Source: Haematococcus lacustris
Taxonomy: Eukaryota > Chlorophyta > Chlorophyceae > Chlamydomonadales > Haematococcaceae
NCBI GenBank assembly: GCA_030144725.1
Contig: JASKMD010000005.1
Location: forward strand, 2,535,476 to 2,599,475
Direction of reading: 5' to 3'
Length of the DNA stretch: 64,000 bases
This document shows, piece by piece, positions 31,901-44,241 of this stretch. The first letter of the stretch is position 1. The number at the start of each line of letters is the position of its first letter. The position numbers and the translations under genes are program-made. The notes beneath the pieces were generated by a model. The model saw only the letters and a program-made list of their open reading frames with translations, was not told the DNA's origin and made no database searches.

Positions 31901-34078
31901 GCCTGGGTGCCTCCCTCAGTCATGGCCGTCAAGTCAGGGAACACATGCATGGGTGCATGCAAGCATACGCGAGCATGCGCACATGAGCGACCAACAAGCT
32001 CAGCCCCTGTGCTTGTGCCTAGAGATCCATGGACCGCCTGGCAGGGTGTCAGGTGGCAGGCTAAGGTGGCAAAGGTGAGTGGCCAAGGTGGCAGGCTAAG
32101 GTGGCAGACCCTTCCCATGCCACAGCCCACCAGGATCAGAGCCGTTGACAGAGAAGTACACGCCGTTGTTGAGCGGGGGGGTGGGGTAGCTGCCGCCCTG
32201 GGCGTCAGTGCTCATCTGCACACGCCAGGGTGTAGCCAGTGGGGAGCAGCAGCTGTGGAGGATAGCAATAGCAGCAGGCGGCAGCAGTAGCTGAAAGCAG
32301 CAGCAGCAGGCAGGGACAGCAGCAGGCAGGGACAGCAGCAGGCAGTGGGAGCCAAAGTGGTGGGGCAGGGCAGCATGAGTGTAAGGCTTTGCTGCGGCTG
32401 CGTTGAAGGAGGCTGGCTGGCCTAAGTAAATGGCCTAATGGGAAGCTGCTTGGTAAGTCTGCAGGCCAAACCCTGGCATATCAGGAAACATGTCCCCAGC
32501 GCCAGCTGCCCATGCAGGCCTTGCAGGTTCCCAGGGCCAGGGCCAGGCCCCAGCACCACACTCACCCGTGGGGGGTCGTTCTTAGCGGCCAGGAAGAACT
32601 GATCGTCGATGTAGCGCATGCTGTCCAGCACTGGCGCACCACCACCCAGCTGCATGCGGTAGAACTCCAGCAGCAGCCACCTGAGGCGAGAGCACCAGAG
32701 CCTCAGGCGATCAGGGACACCCTGACCACACGTTGAATTGTTTCCCATGACACCGCCAATGAAGCAATGTCATACAGTGTCATCACTTTCCATGCACACA
32801 CTCCTGCATGGCTCCCCCAAACCCTCCCACCTACCCCCATGCGGCTGTATGCTTGTCTATATGCTGTGTCGGTGGCGCTGCCTTGCTTGGCCACCTTGCT
32901 GGCTAGTCTGCCTGCAGCTCATGTGATGCTCCAGTGCTGGCGCTCACAGCTATGTGGTTGGCTCGCACCCTTCCTTGCTGTTGCCTCATCCCTTTCTCCG
33001 CACCACACCCCCTAACCCAGCTGGCTCAACTTCTTCCTTGCTGTTGCTTCACCTCTTGCTGTTGCTTCACCCTTGGCCCCCCTCGCCCCTGCCCCCAGCA
33101 GCTCACCTGTCAGGACCCACACAGTCATAGTCTGATGACATGTAGGTGTTAGGGTTCAGGCTCCATGCCTGCGCGTCAGCAACACAGCTGCGTCCCCCTC
33201 TCAGCACTCATGGCCAGTCAGGAAGCAAGCGGCTTGGGGCAGCCCCTGTGTCACCTGTGGCCCCCAGGCTGGCTGAACAGCCATCAGCAAAGGTACACCA
33301 ACCAGCACCACGGACCACACAGCCCGTGCCACGGGACTCAGTTACGGCCAGGTAACTATCACCACGAGTCTAACTGACATAGGTTCAGACTGAGACCGAG
33401 ATAGACTGAGAGAGTAGGCAGCCTTAGCTAGGTGTGTGGCTGCAAATAACGACATGGATGGCTGGCTGCATGTGATGCAACTGCTCTTGCACTAAAGCCT
33501 CTTTCACAACATTCTGATTGTCATTGTGTGCATGCCCTGGCAAGCACTGGTCCAATGCTATGGCCTACGCTGTCACGCCCAATGAGGCTCCCAAGCCTTA
33601 CCCCACACTTGACACGGTACTTCTGCTGGCTATATCAACAGCTTGACAGCAGAATGAAATGACGACGGGGCCCTGGGCAATGTATGGAGTGCCCTAGGCA
33701 ATTCACTGAGGCTGCCCTTTCAGGCAAAAGGCACTTGCAAATGCATGGCCTTGCACATGGCACCCCAGACCCACGTGGCAGGTGAGCGGCTGAACCGTAG
33801 ACGTGAAGGTGTTGAAGGTTGAAGTCAGGTTAGTGACATCGGTGTTTAGCTCTAGACGTCTCCCGCGGTCCATAGTTGAAGCGCATGTCACCAGTCCTTG
33901 CTGACAGTAGGCGCACACTGCAGACACGCAAAGCAAGAGAGGCATGCCACGTCGCGCAAACGGGGCGCATGTGGCGAACCAGCTTAGGTTCGCACAGTTT
34001 CAGAGTCGCACCCGCTTGCAAGAGCACCACTACAAGCACCAGCAATCTCCGTGATGTGAGCATGGCTAGCTTAGCCAC
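25942..34078 (-). CDS. Large EGF-module single-pass membrane protein (about 16 exons)
   Basis: Minus-strand exons read as one secreted protein. The start at about 34063-34078 gives a signal peptide (MLTSRRLLVLVVVLLQAGA). Exons follow near 33111-33150, 32565-32700, 32136-32250 and 31720-31835. Next, 30948-31122 and 30492-30650 form an EGF-like module with GPCNNSTATNTGTC and VCRCAERYGNYGCD. Then come 30065-30205, 29780-29840 and 29170-29340 (SFYIGVLNNDARFERRNATL). At 28485-28610 and 27925-28070 is a second EGF-like module with GTCVDPR, FICKCAP and YGGLTCEG. The chain continues through 27530-27630, 27120-27235 and 26455-26600. A transmembrane helix VVLGITSAVVLCLALTLC lies near 26200-26260. The beta-rich blocks after each EGF module resemble each other (MLPAAWAYFIIT against MLPAGQWMYYVLQL). 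The function is unknown; cell-surface adhesion or sensing is a guess. Exon ends, the N-terminal junction and the C-terminus after the helix are approximate. Confidence 0.65.
27377..27425 (+). repeat. Short match to the 5' part of the pogo-like element
   Basis: CCCCATTCCTCGTGTTCTCT followed by TGTTTCTTCAC closely resembles 57019-57050 just inside the pogo-like element at 56992-58534. It lies in an intron of the EGF-module gene and may be a remnant or a derived miniature copy. No terminal repeats were found around it. Confidence 0.5.
28355..28385. repeat. GT dinucleotide repeat
   Basis: A run of about eleven GT units lies in an intron of the EGF-module gene. It is followed by diverged GTGTGT blocks to 28440. 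Confidence 0.9.
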
Positions 34079-34692
34079 ACACGCCAGAGTGTCGCAAATA
34101 CTCCAGCAGTGCGTGAAGCTATCTTAACAGCGCCGTCGTGCTCACGCATACCAGCGGAGAAACTTTCAACCATAAACCACAATTCTACGCCGTTGGTTTC
34201 CGGTGAATGTCAGCATTGGGCCGGTGTCACTGAGGCTAACGTATGTGTTAGGATCCGCTTGCTATCAATGTCCTATAGAATACCGTGCACACGTGGGGGA
34301 TTGAAGCAGGTGTGGAGCTAGGCAATAGCTGCCAGACCTGTTCAATCTGACCTCAAGGATGGTTTAGTCTTAGCTTGCTGCTTGAGGAAGGTTAAGTATT
34401 TGGGGGAGATCCAGATGCATATCCAAGTGCATATGCCAATGTGGCGACGCCTCTTGTCGAGAGCACCTTGATGGTAAGGATCTGTTCGCTACATACTCAA
34501 ACTGTCGAGCCCTTACCATGTCCACGACTGCTCTGTTGCAATGTACCGCACATCGTGCCATTGTCCTGCCCCTCTTCATTTCCTTCGCCATGCAAGCACC
34601 GGCCATGTCACACTTGTCACTCCTGTTCACTCTCCAGTCATACACACTCCACTCCCTCAGCCCTGCATCCACTATGCTGCAACCCCCTCATA

Positions 34693-37600
34693 CTAGCGAG
34701 AACCCGTAATGGCCGCCGCTGCTGCCTTCTGAGTTTCTATGAACTTCACAGCCGTGGCGCCGGCCATGTACAGGCCCACCAGCGGGATGGCCAGCAGCGC
34801 CTGCGTGGAGGAGGTACAGCAGCCATGTCTACACCTCCATGGCCACTAGGACTAGCAGGGCTCTGCGCCCACAATGCACACAACTGCTTCCTAACATAGC
34901 AACGAGTGATGCATTAGGCACGTAATGCACCTGCATCAGGCAAGCAATGCACTTGCATCAGGCAGTGAGGCACTAGGTCAAGACTGGGTAGAGCAAGGTC
35001 GAGGCTGAGAGCTACGTCAAGAGCTAGGTTGGGGCTGGGCCAGGGAGTGGCAAAAGATTGTTTAGCAGGTGGGCAGAAAGGGAGCAGACCAGGCTCCTAT
35101 GTATGTGCTCCTGTATGTGCTCCTGTATGTGCTCCTGTATGTGCTGTATGTGCTGTATGTGCTGTATGTCCACCTATCAATGTGCTCCACCTATAGTCTG
35201 TTGGCTGCTAGTGCACTGCAGACTTCCAACCCAGTTTGCAGGGGTGGTGGCGGCAGGTAGACTGTGAACTGAAATGAGTGCAAAGTCACACACCAGTTGC
35301 ACCAGGGCAGACTGATAGTCATGACGTTCTGAAGACCTCAGGCTGGTGGACAAGGATGAAGCGGGATGTGATGGGATGTGATGAGGTGAGATGGGATGGG
35401 CAGGATAGGATGAGCAGGGGCATGAAGCTGTGCATGGGTAGGATGTTTGCTCCATGTGCTGCATGTGTTCTTCACTATGAAGTGAGTCCCTGCTGGTAAT
35501 GAACAAGGCCAAGCATCCACATTGAGCTCATGATCATGAGGGTGTGGGATCCATGATGGTGGCCACTCCATGCAAGAGTGGCCTTCCCGATCCCAGTGTA
35601 CCCTGCTTCCACACACCCAGAGCCAGTGATGCTGACATCCACAGGGACCCCCACAGCACCTGGGTGTCACACCATGCACCCGGGGAGGGTCAGGGACCAC
35701 GACAGCAGCAGGGGCAATGGGGGCTGGATTAGGCTGATGTGAGCAGCAGGGGGTCCATGGGGGTCAGTAGGGGTGCTGTGAGCAGCAGCAGCAGGTGGGT
35801 CAGGTGGGTCAGGTGGTTCAGGGGGACAGAAGGTGGCTGACCTGTGTGAAGGGGTCTGTGGAGGGCGTGAGCACTGCTGCCACCACTGTGGAGCCCACCA
35901 GCACATAGCGCCACTGGCTCAACATCTGCTCGCTGCTCACCAGGCCCAGCTGACCCAGCATGACCTGGACCACAGGCACCTGCACAGCCAGCAAGCAGGG
36001 CAGGCAGGGCACTGCTCCTGGCTGCTGACCAGCCTCAGGCAGGCAGCATAAAGCAGTCAACATGGCACTGAGCATATAGAGCAAGTTGCTACTACTGCTG
36101 CCGCTAGTACTGCTGCCACTGCCGCTGCCGCTGTTGCCGCTGAGACGGTCACCGCCGTTGCTGATGCCGTTGGTGTGTTGAGCAGTACGCAGGGATGAGA
36201 GACTGAGCAGGTTCAGGGAGCCCGGCCAGAGTTCTGGTGTTGAGTTGAGTCGAGTCTGACCTCTACCTGGAAGGACAGGCCGGTTGAGAGCATGAGGAGC
36301 AGCACAAATTCGAAGTACTGGTCGATGGACCACAGCGACTCCACAGCCCCATTTGCATAGTCCACGAAGAAATTGAGGGCGGCTGGGGTCAGCACCTCGT
36401 AGCTGAACAGCAGGCTGCGCAACAGGGCCAGGGTGGGAGATGGTCAGTGCTGCCCCGCACTGCATGCTGCTCCATGCATCTGGCACTGTGCCACGAGGCA
36501 TGGGATGCTGCCAGCGCAGGAAGGGAAGGCAGAGGAGGGGCAACTGGACCCCTCCCCTTCCCCCTGCCCCTCCCCCTCCCCACCCACCCCAGATAGAACA
36601 GAATGGAGGAGCCAAACACCACGGGCGCCAGGAAGCGGCGCTCACTGCGTGTCAGGCCGGGCACCACATACGCGATGATCTCGTACAGCACAGTGGGGGC
36701 GGCCACCAGCAGGCCTGTGTAGCCAGCGGTCTGCAGGCAGGCAGGCCAGGCAAGGGGTTGGGTTCGAGTTAGGTTTAGGGTAACCCTGACACTGTAGCCA
36801 GCGGTCTGCAGGCAGGCAGGCAGGCCAGGCAAGCAGTGAGAGACGCCGGGAGTAACCTAGGTTGGCAGCATCTCCTGGCAGCTGGCTGTCCAGTGAGGGG
36901 CAGACTGGCTGGGGCTGGGCTGCAGTGAGCGAGGCAGGGGCAGGGGCTGAGGTGGCAGGGTCTACAGGCGTGCAGGACACGAGTAGCTAAAGTCTGGACT
37001 CCAGCTGTGAGGCTTGCGAGGCCACTGAGGCCACTGAGGCTGGGTGCCTCTGCCTAAGGCTAGCTGAGGCTGTGCAGGCTGACTCAGGCTCTGAGCTGTA
37101 CCTGAGCTAGCTGGCTGTGTTAACATTAACTTGGCTGCTGCAGCTTGCCCTGCTGAACTGTGGTAAGCCAAGGCTCGACACATAAGACATTTGAACAACT
37201 CCTGGCAGCACTGGCCTGCAAAGGGTTAGAACTGCTGACCTGACCACTCCAATGCCAGGCCAACACCTGAGCTGGTCACTGGCTGACCTGGCCTGCACCT
37301 TGCTGACGTCTGCTCCCATACAACAAGCAGTCAGCTCCATGCAGCCACCACCAGACATCCCTGCCCGTACTGTTTGGCGTCAGCGCAGCAGCACCTTAAG
37401 GGTGGTGAAGAAAAACTCGCCCGGCGACAGCTGCAGGAATCGAACCCCGGCATCAGCCACCGGGGCCTCCAGGAACACCACCAGCTCCTTGGAAAAGCAG
37501 AAGCAGGCGCCGATGGCTGCGCTGGCAGCCAGCAACGCCACCAGCACACGCTCCCGCAACTCCTCCAGATGGTCCCAGATTGGCAGCTCCAGGCTGTCTG

Positions 37601-38262
37601 GCATCTCTTCCTCATCCGGGAACAGGAACTGCTGCACCTGAGTTTTTTGAGGGGTGGGGGTTTGAACCGGGGACCTCTGCGCTGGCTCTCGCTCTGTTAG
37701 AGCCATGCTGCTGTAGGCCTGATCCACACGGGCTTGCAGGGCAGCTTGCTTGTCGAGAGCAGGCTGGGGGCTGGGGGGCGATGGGCTGGCGGGCGTCGAG
37801 GGTTGTGAAGAAGAAGCAGGGATGAAGGGTTCTGCAAGACGAGTAGGGGCAACTGAGGCAGGCCAGCTGGCATGAGCTGTGGTGCCATGCAATGCGGCCA
37901 GTGCCAGTGATAAGTCGTTGAGCATCACGGAACACCTTGGCAGTCCTGCACCATCTTGCCACACAACCAGTACCTGCTGTGGCTGCTGTGGCTGCTGTTG
38001 CTGCTGTTGCTGCTCTGCCTGCATTGCCTACTCTGCCAATTCTGCCTGCTGTGGCTGCTGTGGCTGCTGTGGCTGGTTTTCGCACACTACGTCGCGGAGG
38101 GGGCTTACCATGGCCCAGGTGGCCCTGAAGTATCCAGCACGACTAACCTGGAGCTTCAGCTTTGCTGGCGGAACATGGAATGCGGCATCGCGTGATGCGC
38201 GGTGCTTGAGGGTGCACCGCGGTTCGCGAGAAACCTGGCTGGAGCCGTGAGGTTAGCTGCAT
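34693..38262 (-). CDS. TATC: Chloroplast Sec-independent (Tat) protein translocase subunit TatC
   Basis: Exons on the minus strand: 38148-38262 ([20 protein letters not shown], transit-peptide-like); one of about 600 bases ending at 37395, whose 5' border near 37970-38024 is unresolved; 36588-36730; 36414-36267; 35979-35842; and 34800-34693 with stop TAG. Phases agree from the second exon to the stop. Conserved parts are [20 protein letters not shown] (the N-terminal TatC signature), [90 protein letters not shown] with TPSTDP, and [14 protein letters not shown]. Six membrane spans fit. TatC binds twin-arginine signal peptides at the thylakoid membrane together with Hcf106 (TatB) and Tha4 (TatA). 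The extension before the core is long, rich in Gln, Ala and Pro, and low in complexity. Confidence 0.93.
35100..35170. repeat. TGTATGTGCTCC short tandem repeat
   Basis: Four copies of the 12-bp unit TGTATGTGCTCC are followed by three copies of a 9-bp TGTATGTGC form. They lie in an intron of TATC. Confidence 0.9.
36717..36840 (-). repeat. Duplicated splice-acceptor segment in TATC
   Basis: About 40 bases, TGTAGCCAGCGGTCTGCAGG followed by CAGGCAGGCC, occur at 36717-36757 and again at 36793-36833. The first copy contains the acceptor and first codons of a TATC exon. The second places an equivalent acceptor about 75 bases upstream in the intron, so it could act as a decoy acceptor. Confidence 0.8.
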
Positions 38263-39099
38263 TTCCACGGCGCTCACACGGCTGCTGGTGCGGGAGTGGT
38301 TCTCGCTGCATCCACGCAGCAACCGCCACAACCGTGCCCAATAGCTGATTAATTTTGTTCGTGTGCGCGTCTTATGGTGCTATGCGCCTCTCCAGGAGTA
38401 ATGCTCAGCAGTCACTGAAGTAGGGAGCCGATAGCCGACAACAAATGAGGTGAGCCCGTCGCTGGCTTGCACTTCATGACTACGAGAACGCTTCCATTGT
38501 GCATATGGAAGCCAGTGGCTAAGAGCATCATGCCATGGCCATGTGTAGCCAAATGTCCTATCACAGCTGTTCCGTGCCAGCCAGCATTGCTTGTCAGGCA
38601 GCAGCATCCGTCAGCATCCATTGCTTGCACAAATGCACATCAAGTACGCACAGAACATGGATTTAACGCTGGGCAAGCTGGGCAAGCAGAAGCCCACTGC
38701 TGGGCAAGCAGAAGCCCACTGCTGACCAGAGCATGCCACCTTTCATGCCCATGTGGCAGCCTGTTGGGAGTAGGTGGTAGGCCGGCTGCTCAGCACGGGG
38801 GGCTCTTACGCCGCGGCCTTGCACCTACGACTGTGACACAGAGTGTGTGCCAGGGTGCCAGGCACGGCCATGCTGTGCATGGCCGCATGGAACCCTGTGG
38901 CCAGTAGCTGACCTTGACACCCCTCCCCCTCCCAGCGCCCAGGTCTTTGACACCACTCCCAACTGCCGTGGCAATGTCTCTGCCCTACACAATCATGAGG
39001 TGTGCTATGTATACCTCAGGGCATGTCTGCTGCCAAGCTGTGGGCTGCTGCTCGTGTTCCTGCCTTGAGTGCCTGCAGGTAGTTAGGTAGGGCCTGAGG
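38263..39099. promoter_or_regulatory. Divergent intergenic region between TATC and TRM7
   Basis: The two start codons are 837 bases apart and point away from each other, so this region must contain both promoters. It includes a 21-base direct repeat (TGGGCAAGCAGAAGCCCACT) at about 38681 and 38702. No TATA-like element can be assigned with confidence. Confidence 0.5.
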
Positions 39100-42000
39100 A
39101 TGGGTGGCAGCAGTCGGGACAAGCGCGACATCTACTACCGCAAGGCCAAGGAGGAGGGCTGGCGAGCCCGCAGCGCGTTCAAGCTGCTGCAGATAGATGA
39201 GGCGTTTGACATCTTCAAGGACGTGCGCCATGCAGTGGACTTGTGCTCCGCACCGGGCAGCTGGAGCCAGGTGAGATCCGCAACACGGAACCTGACGTAG
39301 TGCCCGCCCCCGCCCCCGTGAACCCCGGCCCCCCGCCCCCGCCCCCGCCCCCGCCCCCGCCCCCGCCCCCGCCCCGCCCACCCTGCCATCTTCAGCTGCT
39401 GCCGTGCCCCCCAGGTGTTGAGCCGGCGGCTGTACCTTCCTGCCATCAAGGCAGGCAACCCCCAGCCTCCTAAGATTGTGGCGGTGGACCTACAGCCTCA
39501 GGCCCCTATTGAGGGTGAGGGGGAGTGGCAGTCCAGACGTCCCAGTCTTTGCCTACTGTGCCAGGGTCTTGGTTATTAGTCATGTTCGGAGAGGGGGTGA
39601 GAGATGAGGAGAAAGGCAGGGGGACAGGTGAGTAGGGGAGGGGTGTGCAGTGGCAGTTCACTGATAGCATGGTGTTCGTCTAGATAGAGCCATGCAGCAT
39701 GCAAGGTAATGGGTGGCTAGTGTCTGTGAAGTGTGCATGTCGAGCTCATCACCCTCAGTGGTGAGAGCAGGCCACGCCCCCTGTATACGGCCGTGTCCCC
39801 CTTGAGCTCCTTTTTCTCTTGTTGTCTTCTTCTCCCTGTCATTATCGTCATGATCTATTTCTCATTCTTAGCTCACACTCAGGCTGTAGGGTGACATCCC
39901 CCCCTCACGCCCTCCCCATTGCTCCTGCTGCTGCTCCTGCTGCTGCTCCAGCTGCTGCTGCTGCCCCTGCAGGCGTCACGCAACTGCAAGGGGACATCAC
40001 CAGTGAAGCCACCGCCTCTCAGGTGCAAGCACTGACATGACTCCGCCCCCCTGTGAGGACTCCCGTCTGTGCCTCCATCCATCATCTCCCTTCCCACCCT
40101 TCCTCCACCATCTCCCCCTCCCCCTCCCCCTGGCCCCCCCCCCCTCCCCCTGGCCCCTTCCACCCTCATGCCCACCCACTATGAGGGCGCAGGATGCTCA
40201 GCCTTGAGGGCAAGGCCGGGAACAGCCACAGCAGAGAAAGGCCACTGGGGCACCGCCTGCCTCACCCAACCCCTCTTGTCTACTTGGCGAAAGCCATGGC
40301 CAGTGCGCCCCACAGCCTTAGGCGCACCCAGCACCCACCTTGAGGGCGCACTGCCCCCTGCTCACTGCCCCATGCCCCTTGCCCCCTGCCTCTGCTTCCC
40401 TCATGCCCTCCCACCCTGCATGTTTAGGCAGGAGGGCAAGGCCGAGGACAGGCCACTGGGGCAGCAGGGCTGTCGGGCAAGGGGTGCGGGGGCTGAGGCC
40501 AGGGGGATGCAGGGACGCTGCTTGGGCTGGCTACGCCTCCAGCCCAAAGCGGTCAGCTGTCCTCTCTCATGCATGTGTGGCTTGACTATGTGTCACCAGG
40601 TCATCTCACACTTCAGTGGCCAGCATGCTGACCTGGTGGTTTGTGACGGAGCTCCAGATGTGACCGGCTTGCATGACCTCGATGAGTGAGTGTGACCTAG
40701 GCGCCTAGGTTTGACTGACGCACAGGAAGCTGGCAAGCAGCTGGACAGCCAGGTGCTTCCCAGCAGCTTGTCTGACAGAGGGAGAGGTGTGAGGGAGGAG
40801 AGGGGGGGTGGGTAGCAAGCCTGCGAAAGTGTTTGTCCCATATGAGCATGTCACCTTGACCACCCCCCTCACCTGTCACCCCACAGCCAGCTGCAGCCTG
40901 GGGGGCAGCCCAGGTCAGGTCAAGCAAGCAAAAGCTTGAGAGGGGAAAGACAAGGTGTGATGAGGTGTGAGTTGGTGTGGTGCGGTGTGGTGTGGTGTGC
41001 AACATTATCTTCGTAATGACCACCAATAGCTGCACCCCTCGTCCTCATGTCAAGGCATGTCATGCCTAGCCTAGACTTATCCCGGTGCTGTTCGGCTCTG
41101 CCAGCCTGGACCCAGCTTACCCCGCCCCCCCGCCCCCTCACCCTTGGGTGCTGCCCTGCCTGGCTGCCAGGTATGTTCAGGCCCAGCTGCTGCTGGCGGC
41201 GCTGACCATCACGGTGCATGTGCTGCGGCCAGGGGGGGTGTTTGTGGCCAAGATCTTTCGAGGTGACTGCATGCCAGGGTCAGGGGGGGAGTGGGTGGGT
41301 GGGGTGGGGGTGCCTGGGGCAGGGGGAAGGGAGGGGGGGCCCTCCTCCACCCCCACCCTCACCCTGCCCCTACCCAGCCCTTTGTAAAAGCCTCACTATC
41401 AGGATGACTGGGCAGCTGGACCTCTGTTGAGGCATAGCTCTGGGGGTTGACCCCTCAGCTGACCCTGGTGACATGGCAGTGGTCTCCAAGCAGCTGCTTA
41501 GGAGGGGGGATGGCAGGCTGCGGGGTATGAGGAGGAGGGGGCCTTTCAGGGGCGTTGGCTGTGGGTGCCTGAGGGGCTAAACAGTAAGGTGGGAGGTGGT
41601 GTGGGTGGGGTAGGGTGGGGAGGGTCGAGGCGGGTGGGATGTGCAGGGCTGAGGCAGGCTGGCTGGATCCTCAGCTGCCCTGTGCTGCGCTGGCCTGGCC
41701 TTGGATGGCTTGCGCAGGCAAGGACGTCAGCCTGCTGTACAGCCAGCTGCGGCTGCTGTGGCCCGAGGTGTATTGCTGCAAGCCCAAGGCGTCACGCAAC
41801 AGTAGCATCGAGTCTTTCGTGGTTTGCAGGTCAGGCCCCTCCCTGCCCCTACATCTTCTGCCCACACACAGCCCTTCTCCCCGTGCCTCCCCCCTCCCCC
41901 CTCCCCCCTCCCCCCTCCCCCCTCCCCCCTCCCCCAGGCCTCACTGCTTCTGCAAGAACACCTGGTTGTCTGCAGGGGCTACTCCCCTCCACCAGGCTTT

Positions 42001-43034
42001 ACCCCGGCGTGCTTGCATGCCATGCTGGCGGGTGCTGAGGCCAGCATGGACGACACCATACAGGTGAGTGGGGGTGGAGGTCCTGTGGGGAAGGCAGGGT
42101 TTCAGGTATGGATCCACTGCCTCCCCTCCTGCCCTCGCTGCAGCTGGAGAGGGTGACTGGCATCAAGGGTAATCTTCCCTCCATTGTTTTTTCTTGTTTG
42201 AATATTCACCAGTTACCTTGTGTTGCAGCCTCTTCCCCCGGGGAGGTGGCTCGTTTGCACCAAAGCCCTTCCCTCCCAAGCCCTTTCCCCCCAAGCCCTC
42301 TCCTCCTCTGTGCAGCAATCACTAGAACCTGGTTGGCAGTTGACAGTTGGCATCAATTAGCTAGCGGTTGGCATCAAGCTGTGGAAGGGTCAACATGGGG
42401 GCCGTTAAACGGCACAGGTGTAGGCCATGCAGGTTGTAGCCGGGCTGCGCCACTGCAGGGTGGGATGGCCTAGGTAAGGTATTTGTGGGTGCTGCTCTTT
42501 GATGCAGCAGTGGCTGCTATGGTGCTGGAGGCTACAATGACATGCAACTTGCCCTCTCCTACGGCTCCTTGCTGCTAGGTCTCGTCAGCCCGAATACCAG
42601 TTATTGGACTTGACGTTCATCTTGATCGGGGGTACACCCTGTCTAAGCAGGCCTACTGCTCTTGTTGTCCCTACTGCCTTGACATATGCTGACTGTGCCC
42701 CCCCTCTCACCCCTGCTTCCCCTGCTGCTGCTATTCTTACTACATGTTGTGCATATGGAGGTGTCACGTGTGCGTTGCACGAAGTCGTACAACAATAGTT
42801 TTGTGTGTCCCTTGCGCCCAGGCATGTGAGTTTGCAGCCCGTGCTGTGCCTTTCCTCGCGTGCGGCGACCTCAGCGGCTGGGACTCGGACGCAAACTATG
42901 AGCTGAACCTGGACCTATCCGCTCCACCACACAACCTCGATGCTCTGGAGCAGCAGCAACAACAAGAACGACCGGAAGGGGAGCAGCAGCTGGAACAACT
43001 ACAGCATCGACAAGAAGAGGAGCCGCACTCATGA
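39100..43034 (+). CDS. TRM7: tRNA 2'-O-ribose methyltransferase (Trm7/FTSJ1 orthologue), 8 exons
   Basis: Exons are 39100-39270, 39415-39514, 39973-40022, 40600-40685, 41171-41262, 41718-41829, 41976-42063 and 42822-43034. All introns are GT-AG and every phase agrees, giving 303 residues. Motifs in order: [35 protein letters not shown] (catalytic Lys), [13 protein letters not shown] (SAM-binding loop), [24 protein letters not shown] (catalytic Asp), [20 protein letters not shown] (catalytic Lys), [20 protein letters not shown] (catalytic Glu) and [15 protein letters not shown]. The K-D-K-E tetrad of the RrmJ/FtsJ fold is complete. Trm7 methylates positions 32 and 34 in the anticodon loops of certain tRNAs in the cytoplasm, with partner proteins that choose the site. 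The C-terminus is a Gln/Glu-rich tail ending at TGA. Confidence 0.93.
39303..39378. repeat. CCCCGC hexanucleotide repeat in TRM7 intron 1
   Basis: About a dozen units of CCCCGC lie in the first intron, just before the second exon. The run is expected to be length-variable. Confidence 0.9.
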
Positions 43035-43196
43035 TGAAAGTAGCTGCAACAAGAAGAGGAGCTACAAGTGCGATGTTTGGGTGGGGCGATGTGACTAGTT
43101 GTGTTGGTTGTGGCGTTTGGCGATGCGTGGCATCTCTAACTCAGGCGCTCCCAACATGGGGTTGGCAACATACATGCAAATGCTCCAAGCTACTAA
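43035..43196. other. 3' flank of TRM7
   Basis: This is probably the 3' UTR, ending where a candidate transposon starts at 43197. No clear polyadenylation word was found. Confidence 0.4.
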
Positions 43197-44241
43197 TGGT
43201 GCGTTTCCAATAGGCTGCATGGGAGGTGGGAGCTGGGAGCGGAGCCGCATGGGCCCATGCACCGATTTGGTGTTTCCATTGCGCCAAATCTGGGAGCTTG
43301 GAGCTGCATGGACCCTTTTGCCTGCATTTTTACAAGTTTGCAACACGACTCTTGGTGGGATGGTGCTTTGCAAGGCTATGATCTCTGCCTATTGCAGGTT
43401 GTGGTGCAACTCTGCTTGGACCAGGTGGCTGCAGTTTGCAGGACTGGTGACAACAAGTTCGCTCTTCTCCTCTCAAGTAGCAAGCAGCGTAGCAACCAGA
43501 GTAGCAAGTAGTAGATGTGCACGGCAAGCTAAGCTAATCTCCGCGTTAGCGGGCGAAGCAAGGCAGCTGTATAAGCCGCGCAAGCGGGACTAGCTAAACA
43601 TTCTCCGCGTTAAACATTCTCCGCAAAGCGGGTAAAGCGCAGCAGGTGCAGGCAAGCAGCAACTTTGCAGGCAAGCAGCAACTTTGCAGGCAGGACTGCA
43701 CACTAGCGGTCAGCTCAGCGGTTTAGAAGCTGAAGGTTGCTCCGCAATGTTGAGGTTGCGATAGAACTGCGGAGGAGGGCCTTGTGCAGTTGTCTCCTCA
43801 GCGATGTTGCCAGTGGACCGGTACGGGGCACAGGCGCGCAGAGCAGCGCAGAGCATAGCAGAGCAGAGCTCGCAAAAACATTAAATTTGAAATGCAGCTC
43901 CAAGCGCCCCATGTCCTCCGCGCCTGGCTCCACTGAGCACTAAGCATGGGATCCATTGGAGCCAGGAGGCCCTGTCTGCATGCCTAGCTCCCATCTCCAA
44001 GCATTGGAAACGGGAGCACGGAGGAGCCGCATGGAGGCCGCATGCACCGTGTTTGGCTCGAGCTCCCAGCTCCCGCTCCAACGCCTCCATGCAAAAAAGT
44101 GCCATGCAGCTCCCAGTCAGGTCCCACAAGTTTGGCAAAGTGTACCGTGAGCCATTTGATGCCGCGCTTACACAGCCGTGATCAGCGAGCCTTCCCGATA
44201 TGCCTACTGCATCAAAGGGCCTGCACGGCCTGGGCGCCCAC

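Noticed and set aside
42144..42170. An extra TRM7 exon (LERVTGIK)
   Set aside because: It has an acceptor, but its donor leaves a phase that does not fit the next exon. The exon ending at 42063 joins 42822 in phase without it.
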